This document shows, one piece after another, positions 50,341 to 60,243 of a DNA stretch of 64,000 nucleotides. Position 1 is the first letter of the stretch, and each line of letters opens with the position of its first letter. Location: contig NZ_BNEB01000002.1 of assembly GCF_016860545.1 (NCBI RefSeq), forward strand, positions 806,001 through 870,000. The letters are read 5' to 3'. The translations under genes and the position numbers were made by a program. The stretch is from Streptomyces asoensis. Its GTDB lineage: Bacteria; Actinomycetota; Actinomycetes; Streptomycetales; Streptomycetaceae. Under the pieces are notes generated by a model. That model was not told the DNA's origin, ran no database searches, and saw nothing but the letters and a program-made list of their open reading frames with translations.

Positions 50341-50690
50341 GCATGCACCTGTCATCTGCACATCATGCGCACCCGCGCACCCCCGGCGAGGAGCAGTTCG
50401 CCCTCGCCGCCGAGCTCCTCGCGCTGCTCGGCGACCGCACCCGGCTCACCCTGCTGCACGCCCTGACCACGGGCGAGGCCGACGTCACGACGCTGACGGA
50501 CGTCTGCGGAGCCGCCCGGCCCGCGGTGAGCCAGCATCTGGCGCGGCTGCGGCTGGCCGGGCTCGTGAGCACCCGCAAGGAGGGCCGCAGGGTGATCTAC
50601 GCGCTCTCCGACGGCCATCTGCGCCGCCTGGTGGACGAGGCGCTGAGCGTGGCGGACCACCGGCTGGGGGACGAACCCCTGCACGACTGA
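50331..50690 (+). CDS. ArsR/SmtB-family metal-sensing repressor
   Basis: A 119-residue winged-helix protein from ATG 50331. Core: ALLGDRTRLTLLHALTTGEA, CGAARPAVSQHLARLRLAGLVSTRKEGRRVIYAL. The last helix SDGHLRRLVDEALSVADHRLGDE keeps an alpha-5 type metal site: Asp and His as D-x-H, and a His 14 residues after the first; the intermediate His of CzrA/NmtR is Val. The His-rich N-terminus (SSAHHAH) may add ligands. It most likely derepresses the divergent CDF exporter on Zn, Ni or Co. Confidence 0.92.
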   Translation: MSARMHLSSAHHAHPRTPGEEQFALAAELLALLGDRTRLTLLHALTTGEADVTTLTDVCGAARPAVSQHLARLRLAGLVSTRKEGRRVIYALSDGHLRRLVDEALSVADHRLGDEPLHD

Positions 50691-50708
50691 CCCGGGGCTG
50701 CCGGGGTG

Positions 50709-51116
50709 TCAGCCCAGGCGGGGGATCTCGATGGCGGGGCAGCGGTCCATGACCATCTCCAGTCCGGCGGCCCGGGTGCGCTCGTAGGCCGCCTCGTCGA
50801 CGACGTCCAGCTGGAACCACACCGCCTTCGCGCCCTTGGCGACCGCCTCGTCGGCCACGGCGCCCGCGAGTTCGCTGTTGACGAAGACGTCGACGACGTC
50901 CACCTCGAAGGGGATGTCCGCGAGGGAGGCGTATCCCCGCTCGCCGTGCACCGTCTCCGCCTTCGGGTGGACGGGGACGACCCGCTTGCCGAACCGCCGG
51001 AGCACCTCCGCGACTCCGTAGGCCGCGCGTGCGCGGTTGGTCGACAGGCCCACCACGGCCCAGGTGCCGCCGAGTCCGGTGAGGATCTTCCGGATCGCTG
51101 CCTCGTCGCCGTACAC
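50709..51116 (-). CDS. CoA-binding-domain protein (YccU-like)
   Basis: A 135-residue protein. GTG 51116 is chosen because AGGAGG lies 6 nt upstream; a longer start at GTG 51158 lacks one. The CoA-binding Rossmann fold is clear: TWAVVGLSTNRARAAYGVAEVL, RVVPVHPKAETVHGERGYASLADIP, VDVVDVFVNSE and AVWFQLDVVDE. Small proteins of this type bind CoA or related nucleotides; the role is unknown. Convergent with the ArsR gene, with only 18 bp between the stops. Confidence 0.88.
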   Translation of the reverse strand: MYGDEAAIRKILTGLGGTWAVVGLSTNRARAAYGVAEVLRRFGKRVVPVHPKAETVHGERGYASLADIPFEVDVVDVFVNSELAGAVADEAVAKGAKAVWFQLDVVDEAAYERTRAAGLEMVMDRCPAIEIPRLG

Positions 51117-51216
51117 CGGCGGCCTCCTCGGGGTCGGAAAGGAACAGTCGTCGACCACAACAGCGCGTGCCGGGCTCTGATTCCGGTCCCTGCCTGCGAA
51201 GTCGGGCCCGCCCGCC

Positions 51217-51222
51217 TAGGCT
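51217..51222 (+). promoter_or_regulatory. -10 box of the 51229 gene (leaderless)
   Basis: TAGGCT ends 6 nt before GTG 51229; no ribosome-binding site is present. Confidence 0.4.
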
Positions 51223-51228
51223 CGCCTC

Positions 51229-51987
51229 GTGCTGCGCATCATCGACGCCCGAACCGGCCAACCCGTCGTCGCCGCCCCCGTCCGCCGTGGGCTGACCCGG
51301 GTGGAGGCCCATGCCTCGGGGTACGGGGCCGGGTCGCTGCGGATCCTCCTCGTCGCCGATCTGCTCGTCCGCGCGCTGGAGCTGGGCGGCACGCCCGTGT
51401 GGGCGCTGCTGTCGGGCGAACGCGAGCAGGCGGAGCTGAGGGCGGGGGCCACCGCCCTCGGTACGCACCCTTTCGAGGACGGCCGTGACCCCGGCGCGGG
51501 CGCCGGGGTGGGCGAGGCGCAGATCCTGCACGTGGTGGGGGAGGAGGGTGCGGCCCCCGACGGCGTGCGGGTCGCCGTCGCACCCGCGCAGGGGACCGTT
51601 CCCGGGGGCCGCGGGGCGGGCCCCGCGGCCGAGAGGGCGGCCACCGACCACGCCGTGCTGCGGTTCGCCCTTCTCTCCCGGCCCCGCACGGAGCCCGTGC
51701 GGCTCGACGAGGACGCGCTGGGCGAGGCCCGGGACACCCTCGCGCGCTGGCGGCGCGCCGTCGCCGACTGGGCGCGCCACCCCTCCCGGCCCGTGCCCGA
51801 CGAGGTCCGGGCACGGTTGCGCTCCGCCTGGGAGGACGACCTGGACCTGCCCGGGGTGCTGCGGATACTGCGGGGGGTGGAGGACGCCGGGCCCGAACTG
51901 CCCGAGGGCGCCCGCTTCGAGACGTACGCCTACGCCGACCGTCTGCTCGGCCTCGACCTCCTGCGCGGAGTGGGGGCCCCGGCGTGA
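51229..51987 (+). CDS. Conserved hypothetical with CysS/MshC-like C-terminus
   Basis: A 252-residue protein. The start looks like a shortened class-I synthetase fold (LRIIDARTGQPVVAA, HASGYGAGSLRILLVADLLVRALELGGTPVWALL), and the end resembles the helical region of cysteinyl-tRNA synthetase (RSAWEDDLDLPGVLRILRGV, FETYAYADRLLGLDLLRGVG). The HIGH and KMSKS nucleotide motifs are not seen, so aminoacylation is unlikely. It overlaps the SixA-like gene by GTGA, suggesting co-expression. Assignment to the CysS family is tentative. Confidence 0.7.
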   Translation: MLRIIDARTGQPVVAAPVRRGLTRVEAHASGYGAGSLRILLVADLLVRALELGGTPVWALLSGEREQAELRAGATALGTHPFEDGRDPGAGAGVGEAQILHVVGEEGAAPDGVRVAVAPAQGTVPGGRGAGPAAERAATDHAVLRFALLSRPRTEPVRLDEDALGEARDTLARWRRAVADWARHPSRPVPDEVRARLRSAWEDDLDLPGVLRILRGVEDAGPELPEGARFETYAYADRLLGLDLLRGVGAPA

Positions 51988-52559
51988 CCGGCCCCGGCGG
52001 GACGCCGCCGCGCCGGCTGGTCGTGCTGAGGCACGCCAAGTCGGCCTGGCCGCCGGGTGTCCCCGACCACGAGCGGCCGCTCGGCCCGCGCGGACGCCGT
52101 GACGCGCCGGCCGCGGGCCGGGTGCTGGCCGGGGCGGGCTTCCTGCCCGACCTCGCCCTGTGCTCCACCGCGGTCCGCGCCCGCGGGACCTGGGAACTGG
52201 CCGCCGCCACCTGGGACACCCCGCCTCCCGTGCGCTTCGACCCGCGGCTGTACGGCGCCGGCGCCGGCGAACTCGTGGACATCGTCCGCGAGACGCCCGC
52301 GGAGGTCGGCACCCTGCTGCTGGTGGGCCACAACCCCGGCCTGGAGGAACTGGTCCTCACCCTCGCGGGGGACGGCCCGGCGGACCTCCTGGACGAGGTG
52401 CGGACGAAGTTCCCCACCTCGGCGATCGCCGTCCTGACCTCGCACGCACCCGACTGGTCCGCCCTGACACCGGGCACGGCCGCGCTGACCGCCACCGCGG
52501 TGCCGAGGGGCACGGCGCCGCGGAAGGACGGACGCGGGGACGGGCCGCGGGGGGACTAG
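51984..52559 (+). CDS. SixA-type histidine phosphatase
   Basis: A 191-residue protein from GTG 51984 (4-nt overlap with the preceding stop). It has [14 protein letters not shown] (RHxK, as in SixA), [26 protein letters not shown] and the second catalytic His in [14 protein letters not shown]. SixA removes phosphate from phosphohistidine in signalling proteins such as the nitrogen PTS; here the target is unknown. Its stop TAG and that of the convergent permease share the four bases CTAG. Confidence 0.9.
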   Translation: MTGPGGTPPRRLVVLRHAKSAWPPGVPDHERPLGPRGRRDAPAAGRVLAGAGFLPDLALCSTAVRARGTWELAAATWDTPPPVRFDPRLYGAGAGELVDIVRETPAEVGTLLLVGHNPGLEELVLTLAGDGPADLLDEVRTKFPTSAIAVLTSHAPDWSALTPGTAALTATAVPRGTAPRKDGRGDGPRGD

Positions 52560-54523
52560 CCGACGTGCACGCGCGGCCGGCGTCCGGGTTCGGGCTCCGC
52601 GCGGCGCAGCACCTCCCGGGTCACCGGGGCCACCTCGCCGTCCCCGAAGACCAGGAAGCGGATCAGATGGCTCACCGGGTTCCCCTCGGTCCAGCTGAAG
52701 TACGCGTGCGGCACCTGCCCGGTGCGGTCGCGCAGCTTCAGCAGCACCGCGGCGATCGCGTTGGGCACCGTGGGACCGGACACGCGCAGCCGGCGGACGC
52801 CGTGCTTCTCGTCGCCGCGCACGGTGATGTCCGCCGTGAAGTCGGAGGAGTCCCGCACGAACACCTCGATGAACAGCACCGGGCCGCCACCGGCGATCGG
52901 GGTGTGCTCCCGCTGGTCCCACTCCTTGGCGCGGTACGCGCGCGTGCTGTGTTCGCGCGGCTCGTTCGCGATCAGCTGGAGCGGACCTTGCCGCGCGGCC
53001 TCGTCGACGAACCGGGTCGCCGTCTCGTCGAGGGAGACCTCGGCGGCGCGCAGCTCGAAGGCACGGCGCACCCGTGAGCCGAAGGACGTGACCAGGATGG
53101 CGAGGATGAAGATCGCCGCGATCTTGATGCCGTCCGGCCGCTCGATGACGTTCGCCACGAGCGTGTAGACGAACACGGCGGTGATGACGCCGAAGCCGAC
53201 GGTGGCCCGGCGGTGTCCGCGCCGGTGGACGGCGACCGTCGACGCGAACGCCGCCGAGACCATGAGGACCAGCACGCCGGTCGCGTAGGCGCCGCTCTGG
53301 TCGTCGACGTCGGCGTTGAACCACAGGGTGATGAGGACGGCGGTGGCCATGAACACCAGCACCAGGGGACGCACCGCGCGCGTCCACTCGGGCGCCATGC
53401 CGTAGCGGGGCAGATAGCGCGGGACGAGGTTCAGCAGACCGGCGAGCGCGGAGGCGCCCGCGAACCACAGGATCGTGATCGTCGAGACGTCGTAGACCGT
53501 GCCGAAGGCCTCGCCCAGGTGCTCGTGCGCGAGATAGGCGAGAGCGCGCCCGTTCGCCGGACCACCGCTCTCGAAGTCCGCCTGCGGGATGAGGACGGTC
53601 GTCGCGAGCGACGACATCAGCAGGAAGCAGCTCATGATCAGCGCGGCCGTGGTGAGCAGCTTCCGGGTGTCCCGCACCCGCCCCTTCGGCTCCTCGTAGG
53701 TGTCCGTCGGATCGCCCTTGACCTGCGGCATCACCGCCACGCCGGTCTCGAAGCCGGACATGCCGAGAGCCAGCTTCGGGAAGACCAGCAGGGACACCCC
53801 GACCATGGCCCAGGGCGAGGAGTGCTCGGCGGTCATTGCGTCCGTCCAGTCCCTGATCCGCACGGGGTGGGTGAAGATCTCCCAGGCGGAGGCGCCGAGC
53901 ACCACCAGGTTGAGCAGGAGATAGGACGCCACGAGCGGCACCGCGATGCCGATGGCCTCCCGGAAGCCCTTGAGGAACACCGCGCCCAGGGCGCCCACCA
54001 GGACCAGGGTGATCCACTCGTTGCCGGAGCCCATCCAGTGCGGGGCGAAGGGGTTCTCCACGACGTGCGCGGCGGCGTCCGCCGACGACAGGGTGATCGT
54101 GATCATGAAATCGGTGGCCGCGAAGCCCAGCAGCACCAGCACGAAGATCTTCCCCGACCACCACGGCAGCAGCCGCTCCAGCATGGCGATCGATCCCTCG
54201 CCGTGCGGACTCTCGTGCGCCACCCGGCGGTACACGGGCAGCGCGCCGCACAGGGTCAGCGCGATCAGCACCAGGGTGGCGAGCGGGGACAGCAGGCCGG
54301 CCGCGAGGGCGGCGATGCCCGGCTGGTAGCCGAGGGTGGAGAAGTAGTCGACGCCGGTCAGGCACATCACCCGCCACCAGCGGTGGCCCGCGCGCTCCTC
54401 GTCCGGTGTCGCGTGCGGGCCCGGGTGACGGGCGCTCTGCTCGCTCAGCCCCTCCAGAAGCCAGCCGCGCCACCGGGAGGACGGCGCGGCCGCGCCCTTC
54501 TCCTTCTCCCGGGTGCCGGTCAT
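52556..54523 (-). CDS. APC-superfamily amino acid permease
   Basis: A 655-residue protein from ATG 54523 (AGGGAG 8 nt upstream). About twelve transmembrane helices begin near residue 55 ([26 protein letters not shown], with the [13 protein letters not shown] unwound first helix). The extra cytoplasmic C-terminal 150 residues include a small alpha/beta segment ([22 protein letters not shown]). It belongs to the large KUP/APC-like permeases with a regulatory tail; the substrate may be an amino acid or potassium, not resolvable by eye. Convergent with SixA. Confidence 0.85.
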   Translation of the reverse strand: MTGTREKEKGAAAPSSRWRGWLLEGLSEQSARHPGPHATPDEERAGHRWWRVMCLTGVDYFSTLGYQPGIAALAAGLLSPLATLVLIALTLCGALPVYRRVAHESPHGEGSIAMLERLLPWWSGKIFVLVLLGFAATDFMITITLSSADAAAHVVENPFAPHWMGSGNEWITLVLVGALGAVFLKGFREAIGIAVPLVASYLLLNLVVLGASAWEIFTHPVRIRDWTDAMTAEHSSPWAMVGVSLLVFPKLALGMSGFETGVAVMPQVKGDPTDTYEEPKGRVRDTRKLLTTAALIMSCFLLMSSLATTVLIPQADFESGGPANGRALAYLAHEHLGEAFGTVYDVSTITILWFAGASALAGLLNLVPRYLPRYGMAPEWTRAVRPLVLVFMATAVLITLWFNADVDDQSGAYATGVLVLMVSAAFASTVAVHRRGHRRATVGFGVITAVFVYTLVANVIERPDGIKIAAIFILAILVTSFGSRVRRAFELRAAEVSLDETATRFVDEAARQGPLQLIANEPREHSTRAYRAKEWDQREHTPIAGGGPVLFIEVFVRDSSDFTADITVRGDEKHGVRRLRVSGPTVPNAIAAVLLKLRDRTGQVPHAYFSWTEGNPVSHLIRFLVFGDGEVAPVTREVLRRAEPEPGRRPRVHVG

Positions 54524-54632
54524 GCCGCACGCTCCCTGTACCTCGGCGGGTCCTCGTTCTCGGTCACCCTCGTTGGTTACCCCGGACATCGTCGCCCGCA
54601 CCTGTGCCGGCGTCGACCCCGCGATCACCGCT

Positions 54633-54638
54633 TACGCT
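54633..54638 (+). promoter_or_regulatory. -10 box of the yigZ-like gene (leaderless)
   Basis: TACGCT ends 6 nt before ATG 54645 with no ribosome-binding site. Confidence 0.45.
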
Positions 54639-54644
54639 GGCCCG

Positions 54645-55271
54645 ATGCAGGACGAGTACCGCACGGTCGCCCACGCGGGCGTGCACGAGACCGAGGTCAA
54701 CCGCTCCCGCTTCCTGTGCGCCCTCGCCCCGGCGGCCACCGAGCAGGAGGCGCAGGAGTTCATCGCGTCCGTCCGGAAGGAGCACGCCGACGCCACGCAC
54801 AACTGCTGGGCGTACGTGGTGGGCGCCGACGCCGGCGTGCAGAAGGCGAGCGACGACGGGGAGCCCGGCGGCACGGCGGGCGTCCCGATGCTCCAGATGC
54901 TGCTGCGCCGCGACGTGCGGTACGTCGTCGCCGTCGTCACCCGCTACTACGGCGGCGTCAAGCTCGGCGCGGGCGGCCTCATCCGGGCCTACGGCGGCGC
55001 GGTCGGCGAGGCGCTCGACGCCGTCGGCACCCGCACCCGCCGCCGCTTCCGCCTGGGCACGGTGACCGTGGACCACCAGCGGGCCGGCAAGGTCGAGAAC
55101 GACCTGCGTTCGACGGGTCGCGCGGTACGGGACGTCCGCTACGGCGAGCAGGTCACCATCGAGATCGGTCTGCCGGACTCGGAGGTGGACGCCTTCCGCG
55201 CGTGGCTCGCGGACGTGACGGCGGGGACGGCGCGTTTCGAGCCGGGCGGCGAGGCCTACGGCGACGTGTGA
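54645..55271 (+). CDS. YigZ/IMPACT-family protein
   Basis: A 208-residue protein from ATG 54645. The IMPACT-N signature is clear (HNCWAYVVGADAGVQKASDDGEPGGTAGVPML, with VVAVVTRYYGGVKLGAGGLIRAYGGA), followed by the YigZ C-terminal ferredoxin-like domain. Family members bind nucleotides or act in translation-related stress control (IMPACT regulates Gcn2 in eukaryotes); the bacterial role is unclear. Leaderless by promoter position. Confidence 0.92.
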   Translation: MQDEYRTVAHAGVHETEVNRSRFLCALAPAATEQEAQEFIASVRKEHADATHNCWAYVVGADAGVQKASDDGEPGGTAGVPMLQMLLRRDVRYVVAVVTRYYGGVKLGAGGLIRAYGGAVGEALDAVGTRTRRRFRLGTVTVDHQRAGKVENDLRSTGRAVRDVRYGEQVTIEIGLPDSEVDAFRAWLADVTAGTARFEPGGEAYGDV

Positions 55272-55497
55272 GCACCCGGCCGCGGCCCCCCCGTACCGCC
55301 GTGGCGCGCGAGCCGTCCCGCCCGACCCGTCCCACCCGGCCCGTACCGCGCACGCTCCCCGCGCCGCCCGTGACAAGTGACACGTGGCGTGGCGCGACGG
55401 GCAAAGGTGTGGTCGGTATGTCCTTGAATGGGGCTTATCCGCACCGGTATGACGGGGCGATACGGGAGTAACCGCCCGTGCTGTCGGACCCGGCCGT

Positions 55498-55503
55498 TAG
55501 TCT
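55498..55503 (+). promoter_or_regulatory. -10 box of sbcD (leaderless)
   Basis: TAGTCT ends 8 nt before ATG 55512, giving a leader of at most one or two bases. Confidence 0.4.
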
Positions 55504-55511
55504 CGGGGATC

Positions 55512-56675
55512 ATGAGGCTCCTGCACACGTCCGACTGGCATCTGGGCCGGGCGTTCCACCGGGTGAACATGCTCGGCGCCCAGGCCGCGTTCATCGGTCA
55601 CCTCGTCACGACCGTGCGTGAGCGCGAGGTCGACGCGGTCGTCGTGTCGGGAGACGTGTACGACCGCGCGGTGCCCCCGCTGGCCGCGGTCGAGCTGTTC
55701 GACGACGCCCTGCACCGCCTCGCGGACCTCGGCGTGCCCACCGTGATGATCTCCGGAAACCACGACTCGGCCCGCCGGCTCGGCGTGGGCGCAGGGCTCA
55801 TCGGACGCGCGGGCATCCACCTGCGGACCGACCCGGCGGCCGCGGGCACGCCGGTCGTCCTGGAGGACGCCTTCGGCGAGGTCGCCTTCTACGGACTGCC
55901 CTACCTCGAACCCGCCCTGGTGAAGGACGAGTTCGCGGTGGAGAAGGCCGGACACGAGAGCGTCCTGGCCGCCGCGATGGACCGGGTGCGCGCCGATCTT
56001 GCCGCCCGCCCCCGCGGGACCCGGTCCGTCGTCCTCGCCCATGCCTTCGTCACCGGCGGGGAGCCGAGCGACAGCGAGCGGGACATCACCGTCGGCGGGG
56101 TCGCCTCGGTGCCCGCCGGCGTCTTCGACGGGGTCGACTACACCGCCCTCGGGCACCTGCACGGCTGCCAGACCCTCACCGAGCGGGTGCGCTACTCCGG
56201 TTCCCCGCTGCCGTACTCCTTCTCGGAGAGCGAGCACCGCAAGACCATGTGGCTCGTCGACCTCGACGCGGACGGCGGGATCGGGGCCGAGCGGATCGAC
56301 TGCCCGGTGCCGCGCCCCCTGGCCCGTGTCCGCGGCCCCCTGGCACAGCTCCTCGCCGACCCCGCCCTCGCACGCCACGAGGACGCGTGGGTCGAGGCGA
56401 CCCTCACCGACGCCGTCCGCCCGGCCGACCCCATGGCCCGCCTCGCCGAGCGCTTCCCCCACACCCTGAGCCTCGCCTTCGAACCGGACCGCGCGCCCGG
56501 CGACCCCGACGTGTCGTACGCCCGGCGCCTGGCCGACCGCAGCGACCAGGAGATCGCCGAGGACTTCGTGGCCCATGTCCGCGGGGCCGCCCCCGACGCG
56601 CGCGAACAGCGCGTCCTGCGTGACGCCTTCGACGCGGTGCGCGCCGACGACACGGTCCGCGAGGTGGCGCGGTGA
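55512..56675 (+). CDS. sbcD: Exonuclease SbcD
   Basis: A 387-residue Mre11-type nuclease. Metal-site motifs run in order: TSDWHLG (Asp8, His10), VVVSGDVYDRAVPP, MISGNHDSARR, LAHAFVTGG and YTALGHLHG. A C-terminal SbcC-binding region follows. With SbcC it forms the ATP-dependent nuclease that opens hairpins and protein-blocked DNA ends. Its stop overlaps the sbcC start by four bases. Confidence 0.97.
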   Translation: MRLLHTSDWHLGRAFHRVNMLGAQAAFIGHLVTTVREREVDAVVVSGDVYDRAVPPLAAVELFDDALHRLADLGVPTVMISGNHDSARRLGVGAGLIGRAGIHLRTDPAAAGTPVVLEDAFGEVAFYGLPYLEPALVKDEFAVEKAGHESVLAAAMDRVRADLAARPRGTRSVVLAHAFVTGGEPSDSERDITVGGVASVPAGVFDGVDYTALGHLHGCQTLTERVRYSGSPLPYSFSESEHRKTMWLVDLDADGGIGAERIDCPVPRPLARVRGPLAQLLADPALARHEDAWVEATLTDAVRPADPMARLAERFPHTLSLAFEPDRAPGDPDVSYARRLADRSDQEIAEDFVAHVRGAAPDAREQRVLRDAFDAVRADDTVREVAR

Positions 56676-59600
56676 GGCTGCACCGGCTGGACCTGACGGC
56701 CTTCGGCCCGTTCGGAGGCGCCCAGCGCGTCGACTTCGACGACCTCTCCGCCGCCGGACTGTTCCTGCTGCACGGGCCCACGGGCGCCGGCAAGACCTCC
56801 GTCCTGGACGCCGTCTGCTACGCGCTCTACGGCTCCGTGCCCGGCGCCCGCCAGAGCGGCCAGGGCCTGACCCTGCGCAGCGACCACGCGGCCCCCGGCA
56901 CCCGCACCGAGGTCACCCTCGAACTGACCGTCGCCGGACGCCGGCTGGAGATCACCCGGCAGCCGCCCTGGGAGCGGCCCAAGAAGCGCGGCACGGGCAC
57001 GACCGTCGAGAAGGCCCAGAGCCTGCTGCGCGAGCACGACACGGCCGCCGGCGCCTGGAAGGACCTCAGCCGCTCGCACCAGGAGATCGGCGAGGAGATC
57101 ACGCAGCTGCTCGGCATGAGCCGCGAGCAGTTCTGCCAGGTCGTCCTGCTGCCCCAGGGCGACTTCGCGCGGTTCCTGCGCGCCGACGCCGAGGCGCGCG
57201 GCCGGCTCCTGGGCCGCCTCTTCGACACCCGGCGGTTCGCCGAGGTCGAGAAGCGGCTCGTCGAGCGCCGCCGGACCACCGAGGCACGCGTGCGTGAGGG
57301 CGACTCCGCCCTGCTGGCCGACGCGCACCGGATGCAGCAGGTGGCCGGGGACGCCATGGAGCTGCCCGACGCCGCGCCGGGCGATCCGGGACTCGCCGAA
57401 GCGGTGCTGGCCGCGGCCGCCGTCGCCCGCAGCACCTCCCGCGAGCGCCTCACGACCGCCCACTGCGCCCGCCTCGCCGCCGAGTCCGCGCAGGCCGCCG
57501 CCGAACACGCCCTGGCTCAGACGCGCGAGCGGGCCCGGCTCCAGCGCCGGTTCGCCGAGGCGAGCGAGCGGGCCGCGGCGCTGGAGGACGGCGCCGGCGC
57601 CCACCGGGACGCGCTGGAGCGGATGGAGCGGGGACGCAAGGCGGAGTCCGTCGCGCCCGCGCTCGAACTGCGCGAGAGCGCCGACGCCGAGCACACCGCG
57701 GCGGCCGCCCGCGCGGCACGCGCGCGTGACCTGCTGCCCGCACGGTTCGCGGACTCCGGGGCCGCCGGACTCGCCGCCGCCGCCCGCCGGACCGCCGAGG
57801 AACTGGGCGGACTGGAGTCGGCCCGCCGGGCCGAACGGCGGCTGGCCGACCTCGTCGCCGAACGCGCCGACCTGGACCGGCGCGAGCGCGACGACGAGGA
57901 CGTCCTGACCGAGGCCGGAGCCTGGCTCGCGGGCTGGGACACCGCGCGCGAGGACCTCCGGGCCCGCGTCGAGTCCGCGCAGGAGGCCGCCACCCGGGCC
58001 GAGCAGCTCGACGGCCGGCGCGAGCCCGCCCAGCGGCGCCTGAAGGCCGCCCGGCGGCGCGACGACCTCACGCGCGAGCTGGAGAGCGGGCGCGCCCGGG
58101 CCCTCGCCTCCGGGGAGCGGGCCCAGGCGGCCCGGTCCCACTGGCTCGACCTCAAGGAACAGCGCCTGAACGGCATCGCCGCCGAGCTGGCCGCGACCCT
58201 CGCCGACGGCACGCCGTGCGCCGTCTGCGGCGCCACCGAGCACCCCGCGCCCGCCCGCAAGGTCGCGGGACACGTGGACCGCGAGGCCGAGGAGCGGGCG
58301 CTCACCGCCTCCCGGCAGGCGGACGAACGGCACGCGCAGGACGAACGGGACCTCGGTCTCGTACGGGAGGCGCTCGCCGCCGCCACTGCCGAGGCCGGCG
58401 ACACCCCGGCCGACCGGCTCGCCGCCGAAGCGCGCGAGGCGGAGGAGCTGTACGCGCGGGCCCGTCGGGACGCCTCCGCGCTGCACCCCGCGCGCGAGGA
58501 ACTCCGCCGGGCCGAGCAGGAGCACGAGCACCGCACGCGGGCGCAGCGCGAGGCCGCGGTACGGGCGGCCTCCCGGGTGGGCCACCGGGAGCGCCTGGAC
58601 AGCGAACGGCTCGTCCTGGAGGAGGAGCTGACTCAGGCCCGGGGCACGGCGGCCGGCGTCGCCGCGCGCGCCGCCGAGCTTGAGGAGCTTGCGGCCCGGC
58701 TCACCGACGCGGCCGACACCGCCCGCCTCGCCGAGGAGAGCGCCGTACGCCTCAAGGCGGCCGACGGACGCCTCGACGAGGCCGCGTTCCGGGCGGGCTT
58801 CGACACCCCGCGGGCCGCCGCCGACGCCCTGCTCGACGCCGCCGCCCACCGGGAGCTGCAACGGCTGCTGGACGCCCGGCAGTCCGAGGAGGCCGCCGTA
58901 CGGGCGGTCCTCGCCGAACCGGAGACCGTGGCGGCCGCCCGTCGGCCGTCCGCCGATCTCGCCGCGGCCGAACGCGCGGCGGCGAGCGCGGCCGAGCGGT
59001 TGCGCACGGCCGCCTCCGCGCAGGACGCCGCCGCCCGCCGCTGCGCCGAACTCGACCAGCTCTCCGCGCGCGCGGGCGACGGTGTGCGCCGGCTCGGCCC
59101 GCTGCGCGAGGAGTACGACCGGGTGGCCCGGCTCGCCGGTCTCGCCGCCGGCACCTCCGCGGACAACGAGCGCAAGATGCGGCTGGAGGCGTACGTCCTG
59201 GCCGCCCGGCTGGAACAGGTGGCCGCCGCCGCGACCGCCCGGCTCCAGCGCATGTCCTCGGGCCGCTACACCCTCGTCCACTCCGACGACCGGACCGGGC
59301 GCGGCCGCAGCGGGCTCGGTCTGCACGTCGTCGACGCCTGGACCGGGCGCGAGCGCGACACCGCCACCCTGTCGGGCGGCGAGACGTTCTTCGCCTCGCT
59401 GGCCCTGGCCCTCGGTCTGGCGGACGTCGTGACCGACGAGGCGGGCGGGGTCCGTCTCGACACCCTCTTCATCGACGAGGGGTTCGGCAGCCTGGACGAC
59501 CAGACGCTGGACGAGGTCCTCGACGTGCTCGACTCGCTGCGCGAGCGCGACCGCAGCGTGGGCATCGTCAGCCATGTCGCCGACCTGCGCCGCCGCATCC

Positions 59601-59695
59601 ACGCCCAGCTGGAGGTCGTCAAGGGGAGAACGGGCTCCGTGGTGCGGCAGCGCGGCTACCGGCCCAGCGGACGGCGGGGCAGCGGCGAGGAGTAG
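56672..59695 (+). CDS. sbcC: Exonuclease SbcC
   Basis: A 1007-residue SMC/Rad50-like ATPase from GTG 56672. Walker A HGPTGAGKTS (about 34-43), then long Ala/Arg/Glu coiled coils broken by the zinc-hook CAVC (Cys516 and Cys519, CAVCGATEHPAP), then the ABC signature LSGGETFFASLALALGLADV and Walker B TLFIDEGFGSLD. It drives SbcD cleavage and tethers ends. The 3' end overlaps the convergent Lrp gene by 40 bp. Confidence 0.97.
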   Translation: MRLHRLDLTAFGPFGGAQRVDFDDLSAAGLFLLHGPTGAGKTSVLDAVCYALYGSVPGARQSGQGLTLRSDHAAPGTRTEVTLELTVAGRRLEITRQPPWERPKKRGTGTTVEKAQSLLREHDTAAGAWKDLSRSHQEIGEEITQLLGMSREQFCQVVLLPQGDFARFLRADAEARGRLLGRLFDTRRFAEVEKRLVERRRTTEARVREGDSALLADAHRMQQVAGDAMELPDAAPGDPGLAEAVLAAAAVARSTSRERLTTAHCARLAAESAQAAAEHALAQTRERARLQRRFAEASERAAALEDGAGAHRDALERMERGRKAESVAPALELRESADAEHTAAAARAARARDLLPARFADSGAAGLAAAARRTAEELGGLESARRAERRLADLVAERADLDRRERDDEDVLTEAGAWLAGWDTAREDLRARVESAQEAATRAEQLDGRREPAQRRLKAARRRDDLTRELESGRARALASGERAQAARSHWLDLKEQRLNGIAAELAATLADGTPCAVCGATEHPAPARKVAGHVDREAEERALTASRQADERHAQDERDLGLVREALAAATAEAGDTPADRLAAEAREAEELYARARRDASALHPAREELRRAEQEHEHRTRAQREAAVRAASRVGHRERLDSERLVLEEELTQARGTAAGVAARAAELEELAARLTDAADTARLAEESAVRLKAADGRLDEAAFRAGFDTPRAAADALLDAAAHRELQRLLDARQSEEAAVRAVLAEPETVAAARRPSADLAAAERAAASAAERLRTAASAQDAAARRCAELDQLSARAGDGVRRLGPLREEYDRVARLAGLAAGTSADNERKMRLEAYVLAARLEQVAAAATARLQRMSSGRYTLVHSDDRTGRGRSGLGLHVVDAWTGRERDTATLSGGETFFASLALALGLADVVTDEAGGVRLDTLFIDEGFGSLDDQTLDEVLDVLDSLRERDRSVGIVSHVADLRRRIHAQLEVVKGRTGSVVRQRGYRPSGRRGSGEE

Positions 59696-60102
59696 ACGAC
59701 GCTCGTCGTCACCGAACCCAGGGCGCCGATCTTGCCGGACACCTCTTCGAGGTGCCGCATGGATCGGGCGGTCACCTTGATCACGAAGCAGTCGTCGCCG
59801 GTCACGTGGTGGGCCTCCAGGATCTCGGGCGTGACGGCCACGAGGTCGTGGAACGGCTTGTAGTTGCCGTTGGGGTAGCGCAGCCGTACGAAGGCCAGGA
59901 TCGGCAGGCCCAGCCGTTCGGGGTCGACCACCGCCGCGTACCCCTGGATGACGCCCGCCTCCTCCAGCCGCCGTACCCGCTCGGTCACGGCGCTCGGCGA
60001 CATCGCCACGGCACGCGCCAGGTCGGCGAAACTGGCCCGTCCGTCGCGCTGGAGGACCTCGAGAATGCGCCAGTCGGTGGCGTCCGGGGAATACGCGGTC
60101 AT
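59656..60102 (-). CDS. Lrp/AsnC-family regulator
   Basis: A 148-residue protein from ATG 60102. HTH (DWRILEVLQRDGRASFADLARAVAMSPSAVTERVRRLEEAGVI) plus RAM effector domain (LPILAFVRLRYPNGNYKPFHDLV, HVTGDDCFVIKVTARSMRHLEEV). Amino acids are the usual effectors. It is divergent from the rhodanese gene, its likely target. The 3' end overlaps sbcC by 40 bp. Confidence 0.93.
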   Translation of the reverse strand: MTAYSPDATDWRILEVLQRDGRASFADLARAVAMSPSAVTERVRRLEEAGVIQGYAAVVDPERLGLPILAFVRLRYPNGNYKPFHDLVAVTPEILEAHHVTGDDCFVIKVTARSMRHLEEVSGKIGALGSVTTSVVYSSPLPRRPLGR

Positions 60103-60160
60103 CAGCGAGAGATAGCAGGGGAATCCCCGGCGGAGCAAGGCGCGGGCCGGGGAATGAGCC

Positions 60161-60189
60161 TTCAGGGCGCCGTCCGCCCCGCGTAGATT
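60161..60189 (+). promoter_or_regulatory. Promoter of the rhodanese gene
   Basis: TTCAGG (60161-60166), exactly 17 bp and TAGATT (60184-60189) form a plausible promoter, giving a leader of about 50 nt that ends with GGAAAGG before ATG 60244. It lies 59 bp from the divergent Lrp start, so Lrp could act here. Confidence 0.5.
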
Positions 60190-60243
60190 CTTCGCCAGGA
60201 ACCGCGGTGACCAGCCGGAACACCGCCCGCGGAAAGGCGTGCC

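Noticed and set aside
52556..54530. Alternative long frames opposite or offset to the APC permease and sbcC
   Set aside because: Arg/Ala-rich antisense shadows of well-supported genes; no independent signals.
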